Source: Lelliottia nimipressuralis
GTDB taxonomy: Bacteria; Pseudomonadota; Gammaproteobacteria; Enterobacterales; Enterobacteriaceae
DNA: 51,275 bases
Assembly (NCBI RefSeq): GCF_004402045.1
Contig: NZ_SOMG01000026.1
Span: forward strand, 1 to 51,275
Reading direction: 5' to 3'
Made by a program: the position numbers and the translations under genes. The notes below the pieces were generated by a model that was not told the DNA's origin, ran no database searches, and saw only the letters and a program-made list of their open reading frames with translations. This document shows positions 20,004-30,637 of this stretch, one piece after another (the stretch's first letter is position 1; each line of letters opens with the position of its first letter).

Positions 20004-21668
20004 ATGCGTCAGCTTCAGAAAATCCGTCAGTATCAACGGCTTTATCAGCACTACGGCGCTGTGCCAATGCCCACGACCATCGCGGAAGTCGCGGAGGTTG
20101 CGCTGTGCAGCGAACGCCATGCGCGCACCCTGTTGCGCCAGCTCGCGCAAAGCGGCTGGCTGAGCTGGAACGCGCAGCCGGGACGCGGGCATCGCGCCAT
20201 CCTGCACTGCCTGACGACCACCAGCGAGCTGAGCGCGCCGCTGATGCACGCCTGCCTGGAGAAAGGAGATTACCAGAGCGCGCTGCAGCTGGCCGATGGC
20301 GACCCCGCCAGCCTGCACCACATCATCACCCCGTTTTTAGGCGGTAAATGGCTTAAACACCAGCCGACGCTGCGCATTCCGTGGTATCGCCCGCTCACGT
20401 CGCTGCATCCGGCGCTCCAGCGCCGCCGCGCCGAACAGCATATTATCTGCGCGGTCCACGCGGGGCTGACGCGCTACGCGCCAGGCAACCCGCAGCCGGT
20501 TGCGGATTTAGCCCATCACTGGGATACCCGCGACGACATGCGCTGCTGGCGTTTTTATCTGCGCAGCGGCGCGCACTGGCACAACGGGCAAGCCATCAGC
20601 GATGAAGATATTCTCGCCGCGCTGCACCAGCTGCTGGCCGACCCGGCGCGCAACGCGGGGCTCGCGCACGTTCAGCAGGTGTCGCTTGTCGCCCCCTGGT
20701 GTCTGGAGATCGCACTCAACGCCCCCGATGCTATGCTGGCGCATCGTCTCGCGCATCACGCCTGTCGCCTGCCGCATCCGCAGCAGCCGACTATTGGCGC
20801 AGGTCCTTTTGCTATCGCCCATCACCACTCGCACTACCTGCGCCTTGAGCGCCAGCCGTGGTACTTTGCGGCGCACCCGCTGCTGCATGCAATAGAGTTC
20901 TGGCGAACCCGCAGCGAGACGGAAAAACCTGCGTGGATAACCGTAGGTAAAGGAGAAAACGCCCGGGAGTCCGTCACCTCCACCAGCGGAGGATTCGCCT
21001 GGCTGATGCTGAATGCCGGGCTACCACAGCCGCTGGCTGCCTGGCTGCGTCAGGAAATTCAGCATATTAATCAGGAGTACATCCGCCGGGATGATATCGA
21101 CACCCGTACGGAAATTTTGCCCGGCATCGCGACGCCCGCGTTTGCGGAGACGTCCGACGTCCCCCTTCCCGCTACCCTGTCGCTGGTCTGCTACCGCGCG
21201 CCGGGACTGTGCGATCTGGCCAGCATGCTGCAAACGCGCCTGAAAAAGCGCGGCTGCGACGTCACCATCCGCTGGAAAGACCGTGAGGCGTGGCATGCCC
21301 CCGACGCGCTGGCGCAGGCGGATATCTTACTGGGGGATTATCTGGCGGGCGAGGTGCCGGAGTTTGCGCTGGCAGAGTGGTTTACGGAGGAGCCCGCGTG
21401 GGCCACCGCGCTGGGGCAGGTCCCGTGGCAAAAGGCGAAGCAGACGCTGATGACCTATTGCGAAAGCGAAGAAAGCCTGCAAACGCATCTCCCCATCTTC
21501 TTTCAGCGCCTGCTCGAAAGCGGCGCCTGCACGCCGCTGTTCCACTACCGCTATCGTCTTAATACCCTGGAAAACGTGCAGGGCATTGTGCTGACCGCCA
21601 GCGGCTGGCTTGATTTTACCCGCGCCTGGCTGCCGCCCGCTCAGGAACGTACCACCAGCGCGTCGTAG
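20004..21668 (+). CDS. SgrR-family transcriptional regulator with solute-binding domain
   Basis: A 554-residue protein with the SgrR/YbaE architecture. The N-terminal helix-turn-helix domain (about 1-110; EVALCSERHARTLLRQLAQSGWLSW ends in the family GRGHRAIL) is followed by an SBP_bac_5-type ligand-binding domain (from about 160; FYLRSGAHWHNGQAISDEDIL). SgrR activates the sgrS RNA on sugar-phosphate stress; the ligand here is unknown. SBP_bac_5 also includes NikA and peptide binders, so peptide or metal-chelate sensing is possible. The start at 20004 has no strong Shine-Dalgarno. It converges on the nickel permease gene and overlaps its end by 28 bases. Confidence 0.88.
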   Translation: MRQLQKIRQYQRLYQHYGAVPMPTTIAEVAEVALCSERHARTLLRQLAQSGWLSWNAQPGRGHRAILHCLTTTSELSAPLMHACLEKGDYQSALQLADGDPASLHHIITPFLGGKWLKHQPTLRIPWYRPLTSLHPALQRRRAEQHIICAVHAGLTRYAPGNPQPVADLAHHWDTRDDMRCWRFYLRSGAHWHNGQAISDEDILAALHQLLADPARNAGLAHVQQVSLVAPWCLEIALNAPDAMLAHRLAHHACRLPHPQQPTIGAGPFAIAHHHSHYLRLERQPWYFAAHPLLHAIEFWRTRSETEKPAWITVGKGENARESVTSTSGGFAWLMLNAGLPQPLAAWLRQEIQHINQEYIRRDDIDTRTEILPGIATPAFAETSDVPLPATLSLVCYRAPGLCDLASMLQTRLKKRGCDVTIRWKDREAWHAPDALAQADILLGDYLAGEVPEFALAEWFTEEPAWATALGQVPWQKAKQTLMTYCESEESLQTHLPIFFQRLLESGACTPLFHYRYRLNTLENVQGIVLTASGWLDFTRAWLPPAQERTTSAS

Positions 21669-22663
21669 CCGCGCCAGCGGTAGTTGACCATGGAGATCAG
21701 CCAGCAGGCAACAAACAGCCCGACCACCACAAACCCGGCGTTGCCCAGGTTGTCGTTTACCGCGCCAATCACATCCCAGACGCCGCCGCTGAGGGCGAAT
21801 TTATCCATCAGCAGACCCAGCGCTTCCAGCCCGCCGATAAACAGCGCCACCACCACGGAGGTGCCGGTAATGGTCATGTTGTAGTAGAGCTTGCGCTGCG
21901 GCTTGTCAAACGCCCAGCCGTAGGCGCCCACCATCAGCAAATTGTCGAGGGTATCCACCAGTGCCATGCCGCTCGCGAAGAGCGCCGGGAAGATCATGAT
22001 TGCCCAGACCGACATCCCGTGAGAGGCGCTGGCGGCAGAAATGCCCAACACGCCAATTTCGGTCGCGGTATCAAACCCCAGGCCAAACAGAAAACCGACC
22101 AGGTACATCTGCCAGCTTTTATTCACCAGGCGGAACGTCGCGCCAAACAGCCAGTTCATCACCCCGCCCTGCGCCGGGAGCGTGACGTCCCCCTGCACCG
22201 GCCTGCCGTTTTTCAGCGCCTGGAAACTGCGCCAGACGCCGCGCAGGATCACCATATTCACCAGCGCCATCGCCAGCAGGAAGGTCGCCGACACCGCCGT
22301 GCCGATCAGGCTGCCGGTTTCGTGGAACCATTCCATGTTTTTCTGAAACGCCGTGGCGGTCGCAGCGATGGCAATCGAGGCCAGCACCACGATGGTAGAG
22401 TGCCCCAGCGAGAACCACGCCCCCACGCCGGACGGGCGTTTCCCCTGCTGCATCATCTTACGCGTCACGGTATCAATGGCTGCAATGTGGTCGGCATCCA
22501 CCGCATGACGCAGCCCGTAGCACCAGGCCAGCAGGCTGGCCGCCATCAGCGCCGTGCTGTCGCTGAAGGTGTGCCATGCCCATCCCCAGGCCAGCAGGTT
22601 TGCCATTACCAGAGCCAGCAGCAGAAGCGCGGCGCGAGGTTCATTGCGTAAGAGTCGTAACAT
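21641..22663 (-). CDS. hoxN: Nickel/cobalt permease, NiCoT (HoxN/NixA) family
   Basis: A 340-residue inner-membrane permease with about eight membrane helices. The NiCoT signature RHAVDADHIAAID is at residues 52-64, followed by FSLGHSTIV and the family segment LGFDTATEIG. It brings in nickel (perhaps cobalt), which hydrogenase 3 needs. One base separates its ATG from the hypF stop, and AGGA lies inside the hypF end, so it is translated from the hydN-hypF message. E. coli has no such gene here and uses NikABCDE. The symbol is by family. Confidence 0.93.
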   Translation of the reverse strand: MLRLLRNEPRAALLLLALVMANLLAWGWAWHTFSDSTALMAASLLAWCYGLRHAVDADHIAAIDTVTRKMMQQGKRPSGVGAWFSLGHSTIVVLASIAIAATATAFQKNMEWFHETGSLIGTAVSATFLLAMALVNMVILRGVWRSFQALKNGRPVQGDVTLPAQGGVMNWLFGATFRLVNKSWQMYLVGFLFGLGFDTATEIGVLGISAASASHGMSVWAIMIFPALFASGMALVDTLDNLLMVGAYGWAFDKPQRKLYYNMTITGTSVVVALFIGGLEALGLLMDKFALSGGVWDVIGAVNDNLGNAGFVVVGLFVACWLISMVNYRWRGYDALVVRS

Positions 22664-22664
22664 T

Positions 22665-24881
22665 TTAAGTCCTTTGTGAACATGACCGGGCGGCGGCGAT
22701 CGCCGCCTGCCCGAAGGAGATCGCTCCGTCGCCTGCAGGCAAGCGCGAAGGAAAAAGAAGCGTAAAGTCAGAAAGATAATGACGCAGGCGCGCGCGCAGC
22801 AAACGGTTGTGCAACACGCCGCCGCTGAGGCAGATTGTCGATAGCGACAAGCGTCGGGCATGGAACGCGGCGAGATCCGCCAGCCCTTTTGCCAGCGCAT
22901 CGTGAAACGCCCACGCGCGCTCGCGCGGCTCCGCCTGCCAGTTCAGCCACTGCTGCCAGAAGCGCGCGAGGTTATCCACCGCAAGCGTAACCGGGTGTTC
23001 CACTCCGTTGCACTGTGCCGCCAGCGCTTCCAGCCGGCAGGCCGCTTCACCTTCCCAGGTTTGCGAGTCGATACCCAGCGCACAGGCGACCGCATCAAAC
23101 AGGCGACCGCACGAGGAGGCCCGCGGCGCGTTGACGCCGCGCTGGATAGCCGTCGCCAGCAGCGGCCAGTTCTGGCGCTGTACCGCTCGCGTTTCCGGGT
23201 ATCGCTGCCAGTCAGGGACAAACTCCAGACAGTGGGCGAGCAGATTGCGCCACGGCTGCCGCGCCGCGAGATCGCCCCCCGGCAGCGCAACGGCTGGCAG
23301 CCCTCCCAGACGTTCGCACTCGAGATAGTTCACCCGCAGGCACTCCCCACCCCACAGCGCGCCGTTCTCGCCCATGCCGATCCCGTCCAGCGTGAGGGCG
23401 ATAACGTCTCCGCCCTCACGCGGCCAGCCGTTTTCCGCCAGGCACGCCGCCGCGTGGGCGTGATGGTGCAGTACGGTTTCGACCGGCAGCGCCTGCGCTT
23501 GCGCCCATTGTTGTGTGTGATAGCCCGGATGGGCATCGCACACCACACGCTCCGGCTGAAAGGCGTAGATGTCCTGCATCGTCGAGAGCGCACCGCACCA
23601 CTGCGCTTCGACACCTTCGTCACTGAGATCGCCAAAATGCTGGCTCAGCACCGCCAGGTTCCCCCGCACCAGACAAAATGTATTCTTCATTTCGGCACCG
23701 GTAGACAATATGGCGGGGATATTGTCAAAACCCGCAGGCAACGTGATGGCATCGGGCACAAAACCGCGCGCGCGGCGCAATACTGCCCCATCCCGATCCA
23801 TCACCGAATCATCCATTCTCTGCAGGATGTCGCGGTTGTGCAGCAGGAAGCCGTCCGCAATGTCGCCAAGTTCATCCAGCGCCTGTTGATTACTGATGGC
23901 AGGCGGTCTGCCGCTGAGGTTGCCGGAGGTCATCACCAGCGGGCGCTGGCAGTCCATCATCAGAAGATGCTGCAGCGGATTGGCGGGCAGCATGATGCCC
24001 ACGCTATCCAGACCCGGTGCGATAGCCTCAGGGAAGTCAGGCAGCCACGCTTTCGGCATGAGCACGATGGGTGCGGCGGGTGAGCCGAGCAGCCTCTGGA
24101 TCGACTCGGGTAACGCGTCGGCATTTGGGATCATCACCGCCAGCGGTTTACCCGGACGCAGCTTGCGTGAGCGAAGCGTCGCGACAGCCTGGGGATTCAG
24201 TGCATCACAGGTGAGGTGAAAGCCCCCCAGCCCTTTGATGGCAACAATACCGCCGTTTTTCAGCGCCTTCACCGCCGCGCTCAGCGCAGCCTCGCGGGCA
24301 GCAGTAACATCGCCCGCCCGCCACTCAAGCGCGGGCCCGCAGTCCGGGCAGGCCACCGGCTGGGCGTGAAAACGTCGGTCGGCAGGATTGCGGTACTCCG
24401 CTTCACACGGCGCGCAGAGCGGGAATGCCGCCATCGACGTCGCCGGGCGGTCATAGGGCATGGCGCGAATAATGGTAAACCGCGGCCCGCAGTGGGTGCA
24501 GTTGATAAACGGGTAGCGATAGCGACGCTCGCGCGGATCGCGCATTTCAGCCAGACACGCCGGACAGGTCGCGGCATCCGGCACAATCTGGGTGTCCATC
24601 GCCCCGCCCGCGCTGTGGCGGATGGTAAACTCCGTCGGCACACGCGTCCAGGTGAAGGGCTGCGCGTCGATGGCGTCAATACGCGCCAGCGGTGGACAGT
24701 CCTGGCACAGCCTCGCGGTAAAGGCCCCCCCATTACCCGCGAGGCGCACCAGCACGCCCTCTCCGTCATTGCAGACGTCACCGGTCAACTGAAGCGCCTG
24801 CGCCAGCTGCCAGACGAAGGGACGAAACCCCACGCCCTGCACTTTACCGCGCACGCGCAACTGTATGCCGTTACTGCACAT
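22665..24881 (-). CDS. hypF: Hydrogenase maturation carbamoyltransferase HypF
   Basis: A 738-residue protein (750 in E. coli) that makes the thiocarboxamide on HypE from carbamoyl phosphate, the source of the CN ligands in NiFe hydrogenases. Domains in order: acylphosphatase ([16 protein letters not shown]), two zinc fingers (CPACLAEM ... CTHCGPRF and CAPCEAEY ... CPDCGPAL), a YrdC-like domain, and a Kae1-like domain with the metal motif HHHAHAAA. It lies 6 bases after hydN and 1 base before the nickel permease gene. Confidence 0.98.
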   Translation of the reverse strand: MCSNGIQLRVRGKVQGVGFRPFVWQLAQALQLTGDVCNDGEGVLVRLAGNGGAFTARLCQDCPPLARIDAIDAQPFTWTRVPTEFTIRHSAGGAMDTQIVPDAATCPACLAEMRDPRERRYRYPFINCTHCGPRFTIIRAMPYDRPATSMAAFPLCAPCEAEYRNPADRRFHAQPVACPDCGPALEWRAGDVTAAREAALSAAVKALKNGGIVAIKGLGGFHLTCDALNPQAVATLRSRKLRPGKPLAVMIPNADALPESIQRLLGSPAAPIVLMPKAWLPDFPEAIAPGLDSVGIMLPANPLQHLLMMDCQRPLVMTSGNLSGRPPAISNQQALDELGDIADGFLLHNRDILQRMDDSVMDRDGAVLRRARGFVPDAITLPAGFDNIPAILSTGAEMKNTFCLVRGNLAVLSQHFGDLSDEGVEAQWCGALSTMQDIYAFQPERVVCDAHPGYHTQQWAQAQALPVETVLHHHAHAAACLAENGWPREGGDVIALTLDGIGMGENGALWGGECLRVNYLECERLGGLPAVALPGGDLAARQPWRNLLAHCLEFVPDWQRYPETRAVQRQNWPLLATAIQRGVNAPRASSCGRLFDAVACALGIDSQTWEGEAACRLEALAAQCNGVEHPVTLAVDNLARFWQQWLNWQAEPRERAWAFHDALAKGLADLAAFHARRLSLSTICLSGGVLHNRLLRARLRHYLSDFTLLFPSRLPAGDGAISFGQAAIAAARSCSQRT

Positions 24882-24887
24882 GACGGC

Positions 24888-25433
24888 TCAGAACAGCAGC
24901 GATGAGGAGGTGTCGAATGCCGCGCGACGGCGCTTTTCGGCGCTCATCTGTTCCAGCTTGTCGCGATCCACGCAGACCAGCGCGTGCGTCGGACAAGCTT
25001 CCATGCAGGCCGGGCCGGCGTCGCGGTGGTAGCAGAGGTCGCATTTGTTAGCTTCGGCTTTGTCCGCGCGCACGCTCAGCCCCATTCCGCTGTTGCGGAC
25101 CACCGGACGGACCACCACCTCCATCGCGCCGTACGGGCAGGCGACCACGCAGGTTTTGCAGCCAATGCAGCGCTCCTGCATCACGTGCACAAAGCCTTTC
25201 TCGCGTTTGATCGCCCCGTTCGGGCAGACGTTCGCGCACGGGGCGTCTTCGCACTGACGACAGATAGCGGCGGTGGAAATATTCACGCCTTTGATGACGT
25301 GAATCCGCGGCAGGAAGGTGTCAGGGGTAAGCGACGCGCAATCCTGCTCCGCCTGATGGGAAACCACGCACGCTACTTCACAGGTACGGCAACCAATACA
25401 CTTACTGGCATCGGCCATAATAAAACGGTTCAT
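24888..25433 (-). CDS. hydN: Electron transport protein HydN
   Basis: A 181-residue ferredoxin-like protein with four [4Fe-4S] sites, seen as repeated Cys groups (CIGCRTCEVAC, CRQCEDAPCANVC, CIGCKTCVVACP, CDLC ... CMEAC). It supports formate dehydrogenase H activity in formate hydrogenlyase. The start at 25433 has GGAG in front and matches E. coli HydN; an ATG 15 bases upstream is less likely. It heads the hydN-hypF-nickel permease unit behind a sigma-54 promoter. Confidence 0.97.
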   Translation of the reverse strand: MNRFIMADASKCIGCRTCEVACVVSHQAEQDCASLTPDTFLPRIHVIKGVNISTAAICRQCEDAPCANVCPNGAIKREKGFVHVMQERCIGCKTCVVACPYGAMEVVVRPVVRNSGMGLSVRADKAEANKCDLCYHRDAGPACMEACPTHALVCVDRDKLEQMSAEKRRRAAFDTSSSLLF

Positions 25434-25468
25434 CTGCTTCTCCAGCATTACAGTTATGCGCGGAGATA

Positions 25469-25485
25469 TTCATAAACCGTGCCAA
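25469..25485 (-). promoter_or_regulatory. Sigma-54 promoter of hydN-hypF
   Basis: On the minus strand TTGGCAC at -24, with GG (25483-25482) and GA (25471-25470) separated by 10 bases. The -12 element ATGAA is a poor match to TTGCA. It starts 36 bases before hydN and lies downstream of a motif shared with the hyc/hyp regulatory regions, as expected for FhlA control. Confidence 0.7.
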
Positions 25486-25530
25486 TTATTAACCTGTTGA
25501 TTTAATGATATTTTATAAATCACACTGGCG

Positions 25531-25567
25531 CTGTCATCGTCACTTATGACGATGACAGCTGTCGACA
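25531..25567. promoter_or_regulatory. Probable FhlA upstream activating site of hydN
   Basis: A perfect inverted repeat with 12-base arms CTGTCATCGTCA/TGACGATGACAG (25531-25542, 25547-25558) and a 4-base centre. It overlaps a second motif, TGTCGACAGCTGTCA on the minus strand (25553-25567), that ends next to the ascG stop codon. The TGTCGA...TGTC pattern recurs upstream of hypA and between hycA and hycB. The spacing from the -24 element (about 45-80 bases) suits an enhancer site. Confidence 0.65.
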
Positions 25568-26581
25568 TCAGCGGTGCGGGCCGTCAATAACCGAGTCGCG
25601 CAGGATAAGCTCGCCTGAGAAGGTTTGCTGATATTTAAACTCACCGCCGTCGAGCATGAAGATCAGGCGGCTGATGGTTTCTTTGATCATCTCCGTCACC
25701 GGGATGCGAACGCTGGAGAGCGACGGCACGATATAAGGCGCGATGGCCACGTCGTCGAAACCGATCACCGATACCGCGTCAGGAGTGGCAACGCCGCTGT
25801 CGTGCAGCTGCTTCATGGCGCCGATTGCCATGTCGTCATTACTCGCCACCAGCGCCGTAAAGCGTTCACCGCGAGCAAGCAGTTCGGACACCGCCGCCGC
25901 ACCGCTGGCGGGGTTCCACTTCCCCTGCGCAATCAGCTCCTCGCGCAGCGGAATACCGTGCTGTGCCAGCGCGTCTTTGTAGCCGGAGAGACGCTCAACC
26001 CCGGTGGGGGAATCCAGCGAGCCGGTAATAAACGCGATCTCCCGGTGCCCTTTCGCAATCAGCTGTGCCACCGCGTCCTGGCTGGAGGCTTTATGATCGG
26101 ACCAGACGCTGTGGCTGCTGTTTTTCCGCAGGCGGCGGTTGAGCACCATAATGGGCTGCTCGCACTTCTCGACGATCTCATCCATCTCTTCCACGCTCAG
26201 GAAACGCGGATAGATGATCACCGCGTCGCAGCGCATATCGAGCAGATACTGGATCGCTTCGCGCTCTTCATCCGCGCTGTGCTTGCCGTCCGCGAGGATC
26301 AGCTGCCGCCCTTTCTCTTCGGTCATGCGCGCGGCGTGAAACAGCAGTTCGCTAAAGTAAACGCCGTGATAAAGGGTGTTCGTCACCACCAGCCCCAGCG
26401 TCTGGGTACGTTTGGTCGCCAGGTTGCGCGCCAGTAAATTCGGGCGATAGCCGCTCTCTTCAATGGCCTGAAACACCCGGTCTTTGGTCTCCTGGCTGAC
26501 ATAGCCATTTCCCGACAGCACCCGGGACACCGTGGCTTTCGAAACGCCTGCCCGCTTCGCCACTTCAAGCATCGTGGTCAT
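25568..26581 (-). CDS. ascG: LacI-family repressor of the asc operon
   Basis: A 337-residue LacI/GalR regulator (336 in E. coli). The helix-turn-helix MTTMLEVAKRAGVSKATVSR opens the protein, followed by the hinge and the periplasmic-binding-like sensor domain (GLVVTNTLYHGVYF; VIGFDDVAIAPY). It represses ascFB until an aryl beta-glucoside is present. The start at 26581 is the only one that gives a proper DNA-binding domain; the frame is open to 26686 without support. Divergent from ascF. The helix-turn-helix is intact and no frameshift is seen. Confidence 0.96.
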   Translation of the reverse strand: MTTMLEVAKRAGVSKATVSRVLSGNGYVSQETKDRVFQAIEESGYRPNLLARNLATKRTQTLGLVVTNTLYHGVYFSELLFHAARMTEEKGRQLILADGKHSADEEREAIQYLLDMRCDAVIIYPRFLSVEEMDEIVEKCEQPIMVLNRRLRKNSSHSVWSDHKASSQDAVAQLIAKGHREIAFITGSLDSPTGVERLSGYKDALAQHGIPLREELIAQGKWNPASGAAAVSELLARGERFTALVASNDDMAIGAMKQLHDSGVATPDAVSVIGFDDVAIAPYIVPSLSSVRIPVTEMIKETISRLIFMLDGGEFKYQQTFSGELILRDSVIDGPHR

Positions 26582-26748
26582 GTTGTTATTCCGTCTGAAT
26601 CTGATGGAGCGCAGTGTACTGCACCGCAGGGAAATTGTCGTAGCGGCGAAATCACGCTTTTGGTGCCCCATTGCGATCTGCATCACGAAACGAAAAAATG
26701 GTTAAAAAGCGATCTTGTTTCATTCAAAGAAACTCATGATGATTATGT

Positions 26749-26761
26749 GGAACCGGTTTCC
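26749..26761 (+). promoter_or_regulatory. Candidate AscG operator upstream of ascF
   Basis: GGAACCGGTTTCC is a near-perfect dyad around AACCGGTT, the usual look of LacI/GalR-family operators. It lies 34 bases before the ascF start. A second dyad, GTTTC/GAAAC (26717-26721, 26729-26733), lies about 30 bases further upstream. Confidence 0.55.
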
Positions 26762-26795
26762 TACATTTCTCACAACGATAACAGGATCACATCCG

Positions 26796-28247
26796 ATGGC
26801 CAAAAATTACGCCGCGCTGGCGAACGACGTTGTCAGCGCGCTGGGCGGCAAAGAGAACATCGTCGCCGTCACCCACTGCATGACGCGTTTACGCTTCGTT
26901 CTGAAAGACGAAAGCCTTACCGACGCTGCACGCCTGAAAAGCATCAGCGGCGTGCTCGGCGTGGTGCGCAACGACAACCAGTGCCAGGTGATTATTGGCA
27001 ACACCGTTTCTCAGGCGTACCGCGAAGTGGTGAGCCTGCTGCCCACGGACCTGCAGCCCGCGGTGCCGGAAGGGCCGCAGAAGATGACGTTACGCCGCAT
27101 TGGCGCCGGGATCCTCGATGCGCTGATCGGCACCATGTCGCCGCTGATCCCGGCGATCATCGGCGGCTCGATGGTCAAGCTGCTGGCGATGATCCTTGAG
27201 ATGACCGGCGTGCTGCCAAAAGGCGCGCCGACGCTCACCATTTTGACCGTCATCGGCGACGGCGCGTTCTTCTTCCTGCCGCTGATGGTGGCGGCCTCGG
27301 CGGCGGTGAAATTCAAAACCAACATGTCGCTGGCGATAGCCATTGCGGGCGTGCTGGTCCACCCGAGCTTTATCGAGCTGATGGCGAAAGCCGCGCAGGG
27401 CGAGCACGTTGAGTTCGCCTTTATCCCGGTGACGGCGGTGAAATACACCTACACCGTCATCCCCGCGCTGGTGATGACCTGGTGCCTGTCTTACATCGAA
27501 CGCTGGGTCGATCGCATTACCCCGGCAGTGACGAAAAACTTCCTCAAGCCAATGCTGATCGTGCTGATTGCCGCCCCGCTTGCCATCGTGCTGATTGGCC
27601 CGCTGGGCATCTGGATCGGTAGCGCCATCTCCGCGCTGGTGTACACCATTCACGGCTATCTGGGCTGGCTCTCCGTCGCCATCATGGGCGCGCTGTGGCC
27701 GCTGCTGGTCATGACCGGGATGCACCGCGTGTTTACGCCAACCATCATTCAGACCATTGCCGAAACGGGCAAAGAGGGGATGGTGATGCCGTCGGAAATC
27801 GGCGCCAACCTGTCGCTCGGCGGCTCGTCGCTGGCGGTGGCGTGGAAAACCAAAAACCCGGAGCTGCGTCAGACGGCGCTGGCGGCAGCGGCCTCCGCCA
27901 TTATGGCGGGGATCTCTGAACCGGCGCTGTACGGCGTGGCGGTACGCCTGAAGCGTCCGCTGATTGCGAGCCTGATCAGCGGCTTTATCTGCGGCGCGGT
28001 GGCCGGCATCGCGGGCCTTGCCAGCCACTCAATGGCGGCGCCGGGGCTGTTTACCAGCGTGCAGTTCTTCGACCCTGCCAATCCAATGACCATCGTCTGG
28101 GTGTTTGGCGTGATGGGGCTGGCAGTGGTGCTGTCGTTTGTTCTGACCCTGATACTCGGCTTTGAGGATATCCCGGTCGAAGACGACGCCGAAAAAGCGC
28201 GCGCCCTGCAGACCGCTCCTGCCCAGAGCAAAGCGGCACAAGCATAA
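26796..28247 (+). CDS. ascF: Cellobiose/arbutin/salicin PTS, EIIBC component
   Basis: A 483-residue beta-glucoside PTS transporter (485 in E. coli). The EIIB domain at the N-terminus has the phosphorylation Cys28 in VTHCMTRLRF, followed by a membrane EIIC domain from about residue 100 (GTMSPLIPAIIGGSMVK; GISEPALYG). It takes up and phosphorylates beta-glucosides. The start MAKNYAAL at 26796 has AGGAT upstream; an extension to 26715 would cross the operator. No EIIA is encoded here, so a shared glucose EIIA is expected. Confidence 0.97.
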   Translation: MAKNYAALANDVVSALGGKENIVAVTHCMTRLRFVLKDESLTDAARLKSISGVLGVVRNDNQCQVIIGNTVSQAYREVVSLLPTDLQPAVPEGPQKMTLRRIGAGILDALIGTMSPLIPAIIGGSMVKLLAMILEMTGVLPKGAPTLTILTVIGDGAFFFLPLMVAASAAVKFKTNMSLAIAIAGVLVHPSFIELMAKAAQGEHVEFAFIPVTAVKYTYTVIPALVMTWCLSYIERWVDRITPAVTKNFLKPMLIVLIAAPLAIVLIGPLGIWIGSAISALVYTIHGYLGWLSVAIMGALWPLLVMTGMHRVFTPTIIQTIAETGKEGMVMPSEIGANLSLGGSSLAVAWKTKNPELRQTALAAAASAIMAGISEPALYGVAVRLKRPLIASLISGFICGAVAGIAGLASHSMAAPGLFTSVQFFDPANPMTIVWVFGVMGLAVVLSFVLTLILGFEDIPVEDDAEKARALQTAPAQSKAAQA

Positions 28248-29690
<1,443 letters not shown>

Positions 29691-29697
29691 CCTGTTG

Positions 29698-29732
29698 CCC
29701 TCACCCCAGCCCTCTCCCACTGGGAGAGGGAG
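29698..29732. repeat. Dispersed 35-base palindromic repeat, copy 2
   Basis: Same unit as at 8810-8844, with 34 of 35 bases equal; only the loop differs (ACT for ACA). The 9-base stem CCCTCTCCC/GGGAGAGGG is kept. It lies between the convergent ascB and hycI genes, where it could serve both 3' ends. Confidence 0.85.
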
Positions 29733-29741
29733 ATGGGTTTG

Positions 29742-29773
29742 GTAGGCCGGGTAAGGCGAAGCCGCCACCGGGC
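29742..29773. repeat. REP unit between ascB and hycI
   Basis: GTAGGCCGGGTAAGGCGAAG followed by CCGCCACCGGGC matches the REP unit at 12945-12976 at nearly every base. It lies 6 bases before the hycI stop, in the convergent gap. Confidence 0.85.
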
Positions 29774-29778
29774 GCTGT

Positions 29779-30234
29779 TCAGAGCCGGGAAAATCCCCCG
29801 TCCCCAACCCACCCGGAAAGCCGTGAATACACCCTCTCCACTGCCTCTTTCACCGGCGGCGTCATCGGGTAATAAAACCCGACAATGTCCGGCTGAATGC
29901 CCAAAAACAGCACCTCACCCACGTCGTCCTTGATCTGATCCACGAGGTAGTTGAGCGGCATATTGTGGGTGGTCATCATAAACATCTCGGCGATGTCGTC
30001 CGGGTCAATCAGACGGATCTCGCCGGGGTTGAGCCCCATATCGGTGGCATCGACAATCAGCAGTCTTTCCGGGTGCAGCTCGCGAATGGCGACCACGTCG
30101 TTTTCCGGCGCGCTGCCGCCGTCAATCACTACCCAGCTGCCCTGCGGGTTCGCGGCGCACATCTCTGCGAGCAGCGGGCCCGCGCCGTCGTCGCCCATCA
30201 TGCTGTTGCCCACGCACAGTAAAACGTCAGTCAC
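29779..30234 (-). CDS. hycI: Hydrogenase 3 maturation protease HycI
   Basis: A 151-residue nickel-checking endopeptidase (156 in E. coli). It cuts the C-terminal tail off HycE after nickel insertion. The metal-sensing residues Asp16, Asp62 and His90 are all at the positions known for E. coli HycI (GDDGAGP, VDATD, TTHNMP). Last gene of the hyc operon; its start overlaps hycH by 8 bases. Confidence 0.97.
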   Translation of the reverse strand: MTDVLLCVGNSMMGDDGAGPLLAEMCAANPQGSWVVIDGGSAPENDVVAIRELHPERLLIVDATDMGLNPGEIRLIDPDDIAEMFMMTTHNMPLNYLVDQIKDDVGEVLFLGIQPDIVGFYYPMTPPVKEAVERVYSRLSGWVGDGGFSRL

Positions 30235-30637
30235 GTAATCTCCTCACCATCAGGTAGATGGCGCTCTCCTGATGAATATCATGCAGCATGCCGAGCAGCG
30301 TTTTGCTCCACGCCTGCTGCTCGGGGGTTTGCCTGCTCAGCGCCGCGTCAAAGGCGTTGGCGAGCATGGCAATGTGGTTGGCGTCGATAACGATCTCACC
30401 GTACTTCGGCACGCCCTCCATTTTGCGCCGCGCCGTACTGCCCTCCTCCAGCGTGGCAATCCACGCCAGGTACTCGGGCCACGGGCAGCTCAGCGCCGCC
30501 TCCAGGCAGTCAATCACCCCGAGGTGATGCCCAATCGCCAGGCTGTAATAGACCACCTGCTGCGCCGCATCCGGCGTGGCATCGTTCTCATCAATAAACT
30601 TACGGCTCAGCTGGCTGAACACCACCGTTTCACTCAT
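30227..30637 (-). CDS. hycH: Hydrogenase 3 assembly protein HycH
   Basis: A 136-residue protein, the same length as E. coli HycH. It is needed to form active hydrogenase 3, probably late in assembly, but is not part of the final complex. There are no metal motifs. Overlaps hycG by 4 bases (ATGA) and hycI by 8. Confidence 0.95.
   Translation of the reverse strand: MSETVVFSQLSRKFIDENDATPDAAQQVVYYSLAIGHHLGVIDCLEAALSCPWPEYLAWIATLEEGSTARRKMEGVPKYGEIVIDANHIAMLANAFDAALSRQTPEQQAWSKTLLGMLHDIHQESAIYLMVRRLRD

Noticed and set aside
22860..24083. A 407-codon open frame on the plus strand inside hypF
   Set aside because: It is a shadow of hypF on the opposite strand, Arg-rich and without motifs.
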